Positions 9,188-18,071 of a DNA stretch of 47,500 nt are shown one piece after another. Position numbers and translations under genes: made by a program. How positions within the stretch are numbered: position 1 is the first letter of the stretch; each line of letters opens with the position of its first letter. Origin of the DNA: Bacteroidales bacterium (GTDB lineage Bacteria; Bacteroidota; Bacteroidia; Bacteroidales; GWA2-32-17); NCBI GenBank assembly GCA_013314715.1, contig JABUFC010000009.1, positions 1-47,500 of the forward strand, in the 5' to 3' direction. The notes under the pieces are model-generated. The model was not told the DNA's origin, ran no database searches, and was given only the letters and a program-made list of their open reading frames with translations.

Positions 9188-10843
9188 TTAAAAAGTTGAA
9201 CTTAATGAGACCATAACACCATTAGAAGCAGGCACATTGCGGCAAACACCACCTATACACATCACTCCTTCGGGCTGCCGTCCATAGCCTATTTGCAAAC
9301 GCGAACCTCCCTTAGCAAAAGCAATGCTGCCCATATAAAAATGATTAATCTCATTGCCTTCTGGATTTTGATAATTCATTTGATCTGAAACAGAGAAAAA
9401 CCATGAGGGTGCTATGCTATACTCAGCTGTTAGCATTGCCCAATTGCCTTTATCTTGTTTTGTAAACAACATTTCAGCATCAACATGCAAAGCATGCTTA
9501 TCGTTAAAACGATAAATAGCATCTATAACTCCCACATGTCCGTAAACCATTCCATGCCCTGTCATACCTCGCAATATATCAAAGTTATAAGCAAAATACT
9601 GATAAATAAAATTTGCGGTAAAGGCTTTTGTAAATTTTTTATTGATTTCGGCTGTAATATTTTCATAATAAAGCTCATCACCAATTTCAAAAAATGGACT
9701 TTGATAGCCCAAGGTTCCGGCAATTCCGATGGCATTGGTGTCGGTAGGGTTGTTTTTCTTTAAACTGTGCAAACGATTGTAATTTAAAGAAAGGTTAGTT
9801 CCATATTCACCGCCCAGCATGGTACCTTTTTTAAATTTGTACAACAATTCGGTTCCTCCTCCTATTTCGCCATTGGCTTGTGTTGCATAAGGATATTTAT
9901 TTAATAAGGTATAAGTAAATGTTCGGGTAAAAATGGGAATATAGTTTATATTCAACTGCATAAGGCTCGCATTACGATCGCTCCTGAAGCTCATATTGTC
10001 AACCCTTTTAGCATTTAATATCCAACCAAAACCTTTAGTTGTATAGCCCAAATTGACGAGCAATGCTTGTCCATCTTTATAAATATAACGATTATCGGCA
10101 GAAGGGTCATTTATTTTGTTAGCATATTCGGTATATATACTCCATCCACCTCGCATAATTTGCAAACGCGATGCCTATGCTCCCACATTTTCAGGTAGTT
10201 TGTATAACGGGTCCTTATCGGGTTGATACTTACTAACAAAACTTCCTCCTAAATTGATGATGGTCGAAGAATTTTGCAAAAAACTAAAAACATCGTTTAA
10301 TGCTAAATCGGCATCGGCACCCCGAACAATGCCGGAACCTAACTCAAAAAAGTTGCGTTGTTTGCCTGTAAGCCCTTTGACCGTTAACCCTTTATATGGC
10401 ACGAATTTCACACGAACTCCTTCGAATGCATTGTCGTATCCAATGGCTTTTTCTTCGTATGTTCGAAGTACTAAACCCATTCCGAATTGTTCGTAAAAAT
10501 TTCCAGCGGTAACTTCCAAGTTATCGTCTGTATAGGTAATATACTTATAAGGAATGCCATTGCCATTGTAGCGAGCATCGAATCCAAGCAAGGTATTCAT
10601 ATAAGCTTCGTAACGCAATCCGGCTGTAAATTTTCCGCGTGTATAAACAAGATTAGCATATGAATTGAGTAGCATTTTTTCAGGAACTTTTGGGGCATTA
10701 ATGGTACTATCGGCTTTGTAGGTTTGCGCATCGATCTGAATATTGCCATGAATCTCGCCTTGATTGGAGTTTTGAGAATACAATATTGTATTAAGTTCAA
10801 AAATTAAACATCCCACCAACGTTAATTTTACAAAAATATTCAT
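9188..10843 (-). pseudogene. DUF6029-family outer-membrane protein split by an in-frame amber codon
   Basis: Two reading frames, 10175-10843 (222 codons, signal peptide at the N-terminus) and 9188-10165, are in the same phase and are separated by one TAG at 10175-10177. Either side the protein reads naturally: LPENVGA, stop, ASRLQIMRGGWSIYTEY. Motifs such as GNFYEQFG, LVLRTYEEKA and the beta-barrel-like C-terminus ending in Phe fit the roughly 550-residue DUF6029 family of Bacteroidota, presumed outer-membrane beta-barrels. Restoring one sense codon (for example TGG, one base away) gives a full-length protein. There is no frameshift and no other decay, so the stop is recent, suppressed, or a sequencing error. 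Genes on both sides are intact and lie 11 and 44 bp away. Confidence 0.75.
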
Positions 10844-10887
10844 ACTATTATTGTTTATTTATATGATCTAAATAAAGAAATACGAAT

Positions 10888-11391
10888 TTATTCTTTATTT
10901 TCTGCTAATCGTTTTATCACCTCGTACATCTTATTCTCGTCTCCTTCGGCATACGTAGTATGTTGCTCTACAATATTGCCCTTACCATCGATGATAAAAG
11001 TATGAGGGACATTGATTACGTTCATAGCACGTTTAAAATCGCTATTTGGATCGAGCAAAACGACATATTCCCACCCTTTAGCGTTGACAAAAGGAGCAAC
11101 ACGACTCATGCTTTTAGCATCATCGATAGATATAGCATAAAGAACCACGCCGGTTTCTTTTTGCCAATCGGAATATTTGTCGGCTATGGCATTCAATTCC
11201 ATCACGCAAGGTTTGCACCAAGTAGCCCAAAAATCAATAATGATGGGCTTACCATTGTTTTTGATTTCTGAAGTATTAAACTTTTTTCCATCAACGGTTT
11301 TTAACTCCACAGAAGGTATGCTAAATTGAGCATTTTGTGCTCCTAACCCAAGTGTTAGAAGCACAAATGCTATATTAATTAAAGTTTTCAT
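10888..11391 (-). CDS. TlpA-family thiol:disulfide oxidoreductase
   Basis: A 167-residue exported thioredoxin-fold protein. A signal peptide covers about residues 1-19 (cleavage near GLGAQN). The active site WCKPC has Cys59 and Cys62, and VPHTF carries the cis-Pro. The domain is the AhpC/TSA-Redoxin type with a central insertion, as in TlpA and ResA, which act as periplasmic reductants or for cytochrome maturation. The gap to the upstream T9SS thioredoxin gene is only 8 bp, so they are co-transcribed. Its substrate is unknown; the neighbours suggest it serves exported cysteine-containing proteins. Confidence 0.88.
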   Translation of the reverse strand: MKTLINIAFVLLTLGLGAQNAQFSIPSVELKTVDGKKFNTSEIKNNGKPIIIDFWATWCKPCVMELNAIADKYSDWQKETGVVLYAISIDDAKSMSRVAPFVNAKGWEYVVLLDPNSDFKRAMNVINVPHTFIIDGKGNIVEQHTTYAEGDENKMYEVIKRLAENKE

Positions 11392-11399
11392 TGATATTA

Positions 11400-12884
11400 T
11401 TATTTTGTAATAATCACTTTACGACTAACTGACTCATTCGAAGTTGTAACCTTAACAAAATAAGTACCATTCACTAATTGAGAGGTAGATACTATTTCGT
11501 TATCAGATGCAGCTGTTTTGGTGTAAAGAACATTACCCAACATGTCAATTAACTGAATCGTTGCATTTTGGACATTAGCAATATTAATTTCGGTAGTAGC
11601 AGGGTTAGGATAAACCATTAATCTACCATTTAATGAATTAGGATCAACACCAACCGAAGGAACACAGAAGTTTACAGATTTAGAACTACCGATGGTAGCA
11701 CCAGCTATAGTTGCTAAAGTTTGACCACCATAGGTAATAGTAACATTGCCATCGTCTGAAGTTGATGAAGAATTGTTATTCATACCATCTCCGTATGAAT
11801 CTAAAATAGTAAATGTATAGCAAGTACCTGGATTTAAACACCAATCTTCGGTATAGTGATGATGTCCGGAAGTATAATTACCTCCTTCAGCAATAATCGT
11901 TGATGTTCCTTGTACTTTTAAATTCCAACTTGTTTCGCTGGGATAAACATCGGTATATAAATCAAAATGAACCACAGCACCATTTGAATTAACAATAAAA
12001 GGATTATTTATGGTGTTATTGGATAGATTTTCATCTGTTTGTCCATTGGGATCAAGTAATTCAAAACTTAAAGTATGATTACCATCGGGAATATTAGTTA
12101 ATGGATTTATAGAAATATTAGCCACTTCGTACATCGCCAAATTACCTGTCCAATTAATTGTTTGCATTGTAGTACCATCGAGTTTTACAAGAATAGTACA
12201 AGAGGTTAAATTTGCAGTTCCATAATTTTGAATAGTCAAATTGGGACTTACATTACCTACACAATAAGTTCCGGCAGGCGATGTACTACTAAATGCTTTT
12301 ACGTCATTAACATTTGTAGTAAGAGCTGCACAATGGCTATTGGCAAAAGAATAATGCTGTGATGTGGTTAGCTGACCTGATTCATAAATGGTTCTATCTG
12401 GACACACTGTATAAACTGTAGGGAAATATTGAATATTATAAGCAGAAACCGTAGCTAAACCAGTAGAGCCATTACCATCGGGAGCAGCACAAGTTGCAAT
12501 AATAGGATATGGTGTACCTGTAACCCAGTTCCCTTGTGAGCCAGAGCCTCCATTTAATTGTGCCAAAGTGCCTTCGTCACCTTCGATAAAGAAAACCATC
12601 ATTGTTTGATTAACTGTTCCGGTTGGACCATACGAATTATATACACCTTCTAAGGCACCACTCGTATGATAACTCCAACAAGGACCACACCATACAGCCG
12701 AGAAATCGATTATTACTTTTTTACCTTGATTAAGGTAATCGTACAAAGTATAATTGGTACCATTAATATCTTTTAAGGTCCAATTTGGAGCAATACTGCC
12801 ATTTGGTAATTGAGCAAACGAAGTGCTTACAATACCAGTTATAGCTAAAAAGCTAATTGCTAATGTTAATAAATTTTTTTTCAT
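11400..12884 (-). CDS. T9SS-exported thioredoxin-fold protein
   Basis: A 494-residue secreted protein. Residues 1-24 are a Sec signal peptide (cleavage near SFAQ). Residues 25-190 form a thioredoxin-like domain with active site WCGPC (Cys66, Cys69). The middle, about 200-415, is a beta-sandwich-rich region with several Cys and a CARDB-like stretch (NYGTANLTSC, SFELLDPNGQTDENLSNN). The last 75 residues are a type A T9SS sorting domain: VYPNPATTEI, IQLIDMLGNV, LVNGTYFVKV, and a final RKVIITK. The protein is therefore expected on the cell surface or released. It heads the minus-strand thiol locus. A surface-located CxxC thioredoxin domain is unusual because outside the outer membrane it needs an electron source; the substrates are unknown. 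Confidence 0.87.
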   Translation of the reverse strand: MKKNLLTLAISFLAITGIVSTSFAQLPNGSIAPNWTLKDINGTNYTLYDYLNQGKKVIIDFSAVWCGPCWSYHTSGALEGVYNSYGPTGTVNQTMMVFFIEGDEGTLAQLNGGSGSQGNWVTGTPYPIIATCAAPDGNGSTGLATVSAYNIQYFPTVYTVCPDRTIYESGQLTTSQHYSFANSHCAALTTNVNDVKAFSSTSPAGTYCVGNVSPNLTIQNYGTANLTSCTILVKLDGTTMQTINWTGNLAMYEVANISINPLTNIPDGNHTLSFELLDPNGQTDENLSNNTINNPFIVNSNGAVVHFDLYTDVYPSETSWNLKVQGTSTIIAEGGNYTSGHHHYTEDWCLNPGTCYTFTILDSYGDGMNNNSSSTSDDGNVTITYGGQTLATIAGATIGSSKSVNFCVPSVGVDPNSLNGRLMVYPNPATTEINIANVQNATIQLIDMLGNVLYTKTAASDNEIVSTSQLVNGTYFVKVTTSNESVSRKVIITK

Positions 12885-12899
12885 GCTAAACCGTTTTAG

Positions 12900-12930
12900 T
12901 TTGTAGTTTCAAAAATATGATGTATTTTTG
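12900..12930 (+). promoter_or_regulatory. Consensus Bacteroidota promoter for the gene at 12945
   Basis: TTTG at 12900-12903, a 19-bp spacer, then TATTTTTG at 12923-12930: a full match to TTTG-N19-TAnnTTTG. The ATG follows 14 bp after the -7 box, so the leader would be only a few bases long. Confidence 0.65.
12910..12917 (-). promoter_or_regulatory. -7 element for the divergent thioredoxin-fold gene
   Basis: On the minus strand this reads TATTTTTG, an exact TAnnTTTG match 25 bp upstream of ATG 12884. It is the mirror image of the plus-strand -7 box, with 5 bp between them. The -33 region on this strand is only a T tract. Confidence 0.5.
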
Positions 12931-12944
12931 TAAAAAAAAAGTTT

Positions 12945-13673
12945 ATGAAAAAATTTTTTATATTTTTTTTATATCTAGCAGCATTCAGTTGTTTTTCGTT
13001 ATATTTAAATGCTCAAACATTGGAGCTATATACCACTAGTGGTAATTTACTTCAATATGGTGATACCATTACTGTAAGTGGCACACCTCAATCATCGGAG
13101 CTTATCGGACACGTACATGTTAAAAACATCTCAAGTAATACTATTCAGGTCTCTTGTACTAAGTCATATCTTTATATAGTACCAGGTAGTAGCAATACAT
13201 TTTGTTGGGCTAACAACTGCTATCCTCCTAACACCTTTACATCGCCTATGAAGACTATTGCACCACAAGAAATTGTAACCGATTTTTCGGGCGATTATTA
13301 TCCCACAGGTAATGCTGGTATTAGTTACATACGTTATACTTTTAATGTTTACCATGGCGATTCGGCTTGGATTGTTATTAAATACGATGCTACTGGTTCG
13401 GGAATTAATTCATATAATTTTGCAAAACTTTCTACCCCCTACCCAAATCCAGCAAACTCGGTTGTTAATGTTCCCTATTATTTAAGTTCTTCGCAAAAAG
13501 GAAGCATAGAAATATATGACATGATAGGAAAGCTAAAGACTTCTATTGCCTTAAATCCCAAGCAAAACATGATAACCATTCCAGTAAATGCATATAATAA
13601 TGGAATTTACTTTTTACAATTGAAGGTTAATGGGAACTCCATTAGCACTGAAAAAATCATTGTAAAGCATTAG
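12945..13673 (+). CDS. Small T9SS-exported protein of unknown function
   Basis: A 242-residue secreted protein. A signal peptide covers residues 1-23 (cleavage near YLNAQ). Residues 24-165 form a beta-rich domain with three Cys; it speaks of IVPGSSNTFCW and GDSAWIVIKYDATG and resembles a single Ig-like or lipid-binding beta sandwich, but I recognise no family. Residues about 168-242 are a T9SS type A sorting domain: STPYPNPANSV, IEIYDMIGKL, NNGIYFLQLK and a final KIIVKH. Its promoter is an excellent Bacteroidota match with a near-leaderless start. It stops with TAG, which matters for reading the amber codon in the nearby DUF6029 gene. Confidence 0.8.
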   Translation: MKKFFIFFLYLAAFSCFSLYLNAQTLELYTTSGNLLQYGDTITVSGTPQSSELIGHVHVKNISSNTIQVSCTKSYLYIVPGSSNTFCWANNCYPPNTFTSPMKTIAPQEIVTDFSGDYYPTGNAGISYIRYTFNVYHGDSAWIVIKYDATGSGINSYNFAKLSTPYPNPANSVVNVPYYLSSSQKGSIEIYDMIGKLKTSIALNPKQNMITIPVNAYNNGIYFLQLKVNGNSISTEKIIVKH

Positions 13674-13699
13674 TAATATAATAATTATGCTTTACAAAC

Positions 13700-14041
13700 A
13701 TGCCTGACGAATATAACAGTTTAGAACGTCTTTGCAAAAAAATAATTCGTTACGCTCAATACGAAGCAGAAATAGAATTGGGAGTTAATCCTTCTGATTA
13801 TAGTCAAGCCGATACGAGTTACTTATCAGAAAAAGATTTTGAATATATAAAAAGAGTAGAAGCAATAGTTGAAAAAAAATTGAAAAATTTTGAATGGGTT
13901 AATAAAACTATAGACTTTATAAAAGGGAATCAACAAGCATTTAACTCACCTTTAAGAGGGTTAAAATTCGACGATGAACTTTTTAAAGTGGGTCGTGGAA
14001 TTTTAGAATATTACCTTAAAAATAATTACAGCAACCAATAA
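13700..14041 (+). CDS. Hypothetical 113-residue acidic helical protein
   Basis: I do not recognise this gene. It encodes 113 residues, rich in Glu, Lys and Tyr, with no signal peptide, membrane segment or Cys-rich motif, so it is probably a soluble helical cytoplasmic protein. It lies 26 bp downstream of the T9SS cargo gene on the same strand and ends 8 bp before the convergent rubrerythrin-like gene. An ATG at 13688 is in another frame and stops at once, so ATG 13700 is the likely start. Codon use looks like that of its neighbours, which supports a real gene. Confidence 0.6.
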   Translation: MPDEYNSLERLCKKIIRYAQYEAEIELGVNPSDYSQADTSYLSEKDFEYIKRVEAIVEKKLKNFEWVNKTIDFIKGNQQAFNSPLRGLKFDDELFKVGRGILEYYLKNNYSNQ

Positions 14042-14049
14042 TATCGCTT

Positions 14050-14508
14050 TTAATTATCTTTATTAATCATTTCGTCATATTCTATCTCGAAACGAAGTTT
14101 ATGTTTTGATTCTTCTTGGGCTAAAGATTCGAAAAGCGATTTCATTAAGGGATCATCTACTTTCGATGCTAAATTCATATACAATTTAAAGGCTGCCTTT
14201 TCTTTTTTCATGGCAAGAATAAGAGCTGCCTGATAGGTTAACCCAACCGTTTCGCTAACATCTACAAGATAATCTTCTATTTTTAAATCTTTAATATTTC
14301 TTTCCATTAACTTAAATTGTCCACTACTTTTAATGTTTTGCAATCTTTTTTTATGCCCTCTTTCTTCTGCTGCAAAAGAGCTGAACACTTCTTTCATTTG
14401 TGGCGTTGGTGCCTGTTTAGAAAGATTTTCATATAAATCTATACTTTCCTGTTCTCGATTTATGGCAAACTCGAGAATATCATTAGTTGAATTAAATTGG
14501 TTTATCAT
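14050..14508 (-). CDS. Rubrerythrin-like ferritin-family diiron protein
   Basis: A 152-residue four-helix ferritin-like protein. Diiron ligand motifs are visible: REQESIDLY in helix 1, EERGH (ExxH) in helix 2, KKEKAAFKLY in helix 3 and EESKH (ExxH) in helix 4. There is no C-terminal rubredoxin domain, so this is the short form. Family members reduce hydrogen peroxide or store iron in anaerobes. A longer start at 14559 overlaps the preceding stop as ATGA, with an AAAGGAG sequence too close to it. ATG 14508 fits the family N-terminus better; both are possible. It is the last gene of the Mrp-Nuo-like operon, which suggests protection of that complex against oxidants (inference). Confidence 0.82.
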   Translation of the reverse strand: MINQFNSTNDILEFAINREQESIDLYENLSKQAPTPQMKEVFSSFAAEERGHKKRLQNIKSSGQFKLMERNIKDLKIEDYLVDVSETVGLTYQAALILAMKKEKAAFKLYMNLASKVDDPLMKSLFESLAQEESKHKLRFEIEYDEMINKDN

Positions 14509-14555
14509 AGTAATATTTTTATTTTTTCTAATTAAAAAATTGTTATAACAAAAGT

Positions 14556-16337
14556 TCATTCTCCTTTCAAAAGTTTATCAATTCCTCGTGCGGCCTTATG
14601 TCCATCGGCTATAGCGCTGATTGCATCGGCAGTTGGGTTAACAGAATCGCCTCCAGCAAATAATCGAGGTATGGATGTTTGCATAGCATCATCAACTACA
14701 ATACGACCTTTTTTAATATTCAATTTTTGAAGCCATTCATTGCCTAAAAATTCATATGCACCTTCTTGCCCAATAGCGCCGATAACTGCCGTTGCTTCTA
14801 TTATGGTCTCACTTCCTTCAATAGGTTCTGGTCTGGGGCGTCCACCTCTTTCATCGGGTACCATTTTGGCTTTAAGATATTCTATACCAGTTACCACATT
14901 GTTAGCATCGACCATAATTTTGGTAGGAATGGCCTGAGTGATAATATGTATGCCTTCTTGTTCGCACCCCTCGATTTCTTCAGGGTCTGAAGGCATATCT
15001 TCGATACGACGACGATAAAGTATGGAAACTTCGGCACCCAAGCGACGGCTTACACGTGCAGCATCCATAGCAACATTACCCCCGCCAATCACAACCACTT
15101 TATTCCCTATTTCTGGTTTCTTGCCTTCGTTTACTTCGCGCAAAAAGTCGATGGCTTGTAATGAACCTTTGGCTCCCTCGTTTTCAATTGCGAGTAGGTA
15201 TGGCTTTTCAAATCCAATTCCCATAAATACAGCATCAAAAGCGGTATATAGTTCGTCAAATTTAACTTCACGACCAATCATGGTGTTAAAACGAAATTCT
15301 ACCCCAATTTCCTCGAGCATACCAATTTCTTTATCCAAAATCTCCATAGGCAAGCGATATTTCGGAATACCGTACATCGTTGCTCCTCCTGGACGCGATT
15401 TGGCTTCAAAAATAGTAACCTTATAACCCAAGGTTCTTAAATAATATGCAGCACTAATTCCCGAAGGTCCTGCACCTATAATAGCAATATGCTTATTCCC
15501 TTCTGGGAGAGAGTCTAAACCAAGGATTTCTTTATATTTTTCAAATGGAACGTTATCGGCAATATAACGTTTAAGCCAACGAATTGCTAAAGGATCGCCT
15601 TTGACACCGATTGAGCATACTTCTTCGCAACGATGTGTACAGACTCTACCGCATATTTCGGGCAATGGGTTGGTATCGTATAAGAGTTTTAAACCAAGTT
15701 CAAGATTATTATCGCGAATGGCTTTTATATATCCTGGAATATCCATATGGGCAGGGCAAGTAGCAATACAAATACCGCAGCTAACACAACGATCGGCTTC
15801 TTTTTCTGCTTGTTCTTTAGAATAACCTTTTACCAACTCAAGAAAATTTGAGATACGTTCGCTGGGTTCAAGTTCTTCCATTTTTACCCGTTCGGGATTG
15901 TATAAAGAATAACCTGGATTGGTCCACCCTTTTTCGCTTTTATCCCAAGGCTTATTATCAACACCGGGTATATATCTAAAATCATCGGGATTTTCAGAAA
16001 CCCAGGTATATTCATTCGACATCGTTAATGAACCGGTTGTACAAACATCAACACATAGGGCGCACCAACAACATCTGCCATAATCTACTAACGGACGCAA
16101 TCCACTATCACCTTTTTTGGTTTCAATTCCTTCAACAGGTACCATATCGATAGCTTTATTTTCGCAAATGGCTTCGCAAGTTCCACAGCCAATACATTTA
16201 GTTATGTCGTTTTTATGAAAACCTCTATATCGATCGGCACCTGGTCGTTCAGTAAATGGATTCTTGACTGTAACAGGTTTTCTGTTAATGTTTCCCCAAG
16301 CAGAAAAGGGGCTAAGAATATCTTTAAATTTCATCAT
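14556..16337 (-). CDS. Fusion: dicluster ferredoxin (NuoI/MbhN-like) + GltD/NfnL-type NAD(P)H oxidoreductase
   Basis: A 593-residue fusion. Residues 45-105 carry two 4Fe-4S motifs: Cys48, 51, 54, 58 (CIGCGTC) and Cys89, 92, 95, 99. This is the layout of the NuoI/MbhN subunit that links a NuoB-like subunit to an electron donor. From about residue 180 it is a glutamate-synthase-small-subunit-like flavoprotein: RCVSCGICIATCP and CGRVC..CEEVC clusters, the FAD site IIGAGPSG, the NAD(P)H site VVIGGGNVAMDAARV followed by LYRRR, and the FAD-closing LFAGGDSVN. GltD and NfnL use NAD(P)H. Start is ATG 16337 or 16334; the track-long GTG start is less likely. It lies 16 bp after the NuoD-like gene. No gltB is present, so glutamate synthesis is not the role; it likely passes electrons between NAD(P)H or ferredoxin and the membrane complex. 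Confidence 0.85.
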   Translation of the reverse strand: MMKFKDILSPFSAWGNINRKPVTVKNPFTERPGADRYRGFHKNDITKCIGCGTCEAICENKAIDMVPVEGIETKKGDSGLRPLVDYGRCCWCALCVDVCTTGSLTMSNEYTWVSENPDDFRYIPGVDNKPWDKSEKGWTNPGYSLYNPERVKMEELEPSERISNFLELVKGYSKEQAEKEADRCVSCGICIATCPAHMDIPGYIKAIRDNNLELGLKLLYDTNPLPEICGRVCTHRCEEVCSIGVKGDPLAIRWLKRYIADNVPFEKYKEILGLDSLPEGNKHIAIIGAGPSGISAAYYLRTLGYKVTIFEAKSRPGGATMYGIPKYRLPMEILDKEIGMLEEIGVEFRFNTMIGREVKFDELYTAFDAVFMGIGFEKPYLLAIENEGAKGSLQAIDFLREVNEGKKPEIGNKVVVIGGGNVAMDAARVSRRLGAEVSILYRRRIEDMPSDPEEIEGCEQEGIHIITQAIPTKIMVDANNVVTGIEYLKAKMVPDERGGRPRPEPIEGSETIIEATAVIGAIGQEGAYEFLGNEWLQKLNIKKGRIVVDDAMQTSIPRLFAGGDSVNPTADAISAIADGHKAARGIDKLLKGE

Positions 16338-16353
16338 AATGTACACTCTTTTT

Positions 16354-17547
16354 TTAACGTTCTATTTCGGGTGGACAAGTTGTTAGCGACACCATAATTG
16401 GGCTAACATCAGAAATATTAGCGTTTATTAATAATTTTTCGAGTAAAGCTATAGCATGAGTATAACTTGGTCCTCTGAGGTTTATTCGTCGTGGGTATTC
16501 ACTACCATCGCTCACTACATAAAAACCATATTCACCTCGCGATGATTCGCAACGGACATAAGTTTGCCCTTTAGGAACACTCCAATGCAGTGCATTGGGA
16601 ATACGTGCCAATATTTCGCCATCGTTGGGCATTTTATTGAGTATTTGTCGTATTAGAGCAACCGTATTCACCATATCCATATATCGAACCCAGAATCGTG
16701 AATACACATCAGAACCTTTTTTTTCATCAACGTAAGGTTCAAAATCTAATTCAGCGTATTTTAAATAAGGGTAATCTTTTCGTACATCTCGATTTACACC
16801 AGCAGCACGAGCATTGGGGCCAACAACTCCAAATTTATCAATCCATTCAACCGGAACATATCCAGTTCCTACCGCACGTTTTTTTACTACTGCATTATCG
16901 AAAATTAGTTTTTTTATTCGAACAGAAAAATCGTCAATTTGTTTCAAATTATCGAGCAATCGTTCTTTAAAGCCTTGAGGCATTTTACCTCGAACACCAC
17001 CGGGAATCATATACATATGATAAATTCGAGCTCCGGTAAGTTCTTCGAAACGATCGAGCAATAAATCGCGAAGATAAACTCCCCACTGCACACCTAATCC
17101 CAAACCCATGGTTCCTCCTAACCCTGGGACTGTTCGCAAAAGATTAGTCAAGCGAGCCATTTCGAGTGCTAATGTACGCATCCATTGTGCATACTCAGGG
17201 ACTTCAATACCGCTTAATTCTTCTAATGCTGCTGAAAAACAATACTCATTCGTATCGGGTTCGGGCACACACATACGAACAACAGTAGGAAAACATTGCA
17301 TCCATGTTCTACGCTCATATATTTTTTCGAAGCCACGATGCAAATAACCAACATGTGTTTTTGCTTCTACTATCTCATCTCCGCAAATAGTCAATTCCAA
17401 TGACATATTACCCGTAACTCCGGGATGATTAGGTCCATGCCATATTTTAATATATTTGCCTGAACTCAAATCTATTTCAAGTTTTCCATCGGCACCCACT
17501 GATGGATATAAACTTCTATCGGGTTCTATTTTAAACTTACTATTCAT
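16354..17547 (-). CDS. NuoD/MbhL-like large catalytic subunit, Mbx/MBS type
   Basis: A 397-residue 49-kDa-subunit homologue. HGPNHPGVTG near residues 37-46 and HVGYLHRGFEK near 65-75 are NuoD landmarks. The quinone-site His of complex I (HPxxHG) is replaced by Thr46, and the RxDY motif is RMCV (91-94), so the quinone Tyr is also lost. Of the [NiFe] CxxC pairs of hydrogenases, the first is Cys93-V-P-Glu96 and the second Cys391-P-P-Glu394 at the C-terminus (TTCPPEIER): one Cys kept and one replaced by Glu in each. The protein is therefore unlikely to be a hydrogenase or quinone reductase. The start overlaps the NuoC-like gene by 8 bp. Confidence 0.88.
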   Translation of the reverse strand: MNSKFKIEPDRSLYPSVGADGKLEIDLSSGKYIKIWHGPNHPGVTGNMSLELTICGDEIVEAKTHVGYLHRGFEKIYERRTWMQCFPTVVRMCVPEPDTNEYCFSAALEELSGIEVPEYAQWMRTLALEMARLTNLLRTVPGLGGTMGLGLGVQWGVYLRDLLLDRFEELTGARIYHMYMIPGGVRGKMPQGFKERLLDNLKQIDDFSVRIKKLIFDNAVVKKRAVGTGYVPVEWIDKFGVVGPNARAAGVNRDVRKDYPYLKYAELDFEPYVDEKKGSDVYSRFWVRYMDMVNTVALIRQILNKMPNDGEILARIPNALHWSVPKGQTYVRCESSRGEYGFYVVSDGSEYPRRINLRGPSYTHAIALLEKLLINANISDVSPIMVSLTTCPPEIER

Positions 17548-18067
17548 TGGGATATAATTTTTGTTTCATATAAGTCGCTGGGTCATGTGTTTCCCTTCCA
17601 GGACGGGGGAAATATGTTTCCTCAGCATATTTTAATGTGTCAAATTCACGACACATAGGAGGTATTTGATCCCACCCCTCGAGCAAGAAGCTCTCATCAA
17701 CGCGTGGACTACCGGGAAAATCAATACCATACATTTCTTTTAATTCGCGTTGATACGACCATATCTGTTCCCATAAATGATGAGCTGTATGCATAGTAGC
17801 GTTCTCACGCGAAATTCGAGTACAAACACCAATATCGATCCTCTTTGTAGGATTATTAAGTAGGTACATTAGCTCAAATTCTCCTTCTTCGATCCAATCG
17901 GCTACACTCAACATAACGAAATGTGAAAAACCTTCGTAATCGCGTAAATACGTAACTACGGAAATGGCTTGATCTTTGTCGACAGTTAAAAAAGAAAGAT
18001 TAGCTCTTTGGTGTTTAACATTTTTAACTGACGCTATTTTTTCTATGTTCTTTATAATATTTTCCAT
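17540..18067 (-). CDS. NuoC/MbhK-like 30-kDa subunit
   Basis: A 175-residue homologue of the complex I 30-kDa subunit. The C-terminal half has the family signature ERE/DxxGI in the form RELKEMYGIDFPGSP, followed by LLEGWDQIPPMCREFD. It sits at the interface with the NuoD-like subunit and has a scaffolding role; it binds no cofactor. The gene order NuoB, NuoC, NuoD-like with overlaps of a few bases indicates a tightly co-translated module. It stops with TAG, inside the NuoD-like start region. Length is typical for Mbh/Mbx-type K subunits. Confidence 0.88.
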   Translation of the reverse strand: MENIIKNIEKIASVKNVKHQRANLSFLTVDKDQAISVVTYLRDYEGFSHFVMLSVADWIEEGEFELMYLLNNPTKRIDIGVCTRISRENATMHTAHHLWEQIWSYQRELKEMYGIDFPGSPRVDESFLLEGWDQIPPMCREFDTLKYAEETYFPRPGRETHDPATYMKQKLYPNE

Positions 18068-18071
18068 AATC

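Noticed and set aside
9455-9763. A 102-codon open frame opposite the DUF6029 gene
   Set aside because: Shadow of the real minus-strand frame; no family signature or ribosome site.
10175-10177. TAG as a pyrrolysine or other recoded codon
   Set aside because: No pyl genes or recoding signal are visible, and TAG ends other genes in this window normally.
14556-16337. Call as glutamate synthase small subunit
   Set aside because: There is no gltB, and the N-terminal NuoI-like dicluster domain and operon position point to the respiratory complex.
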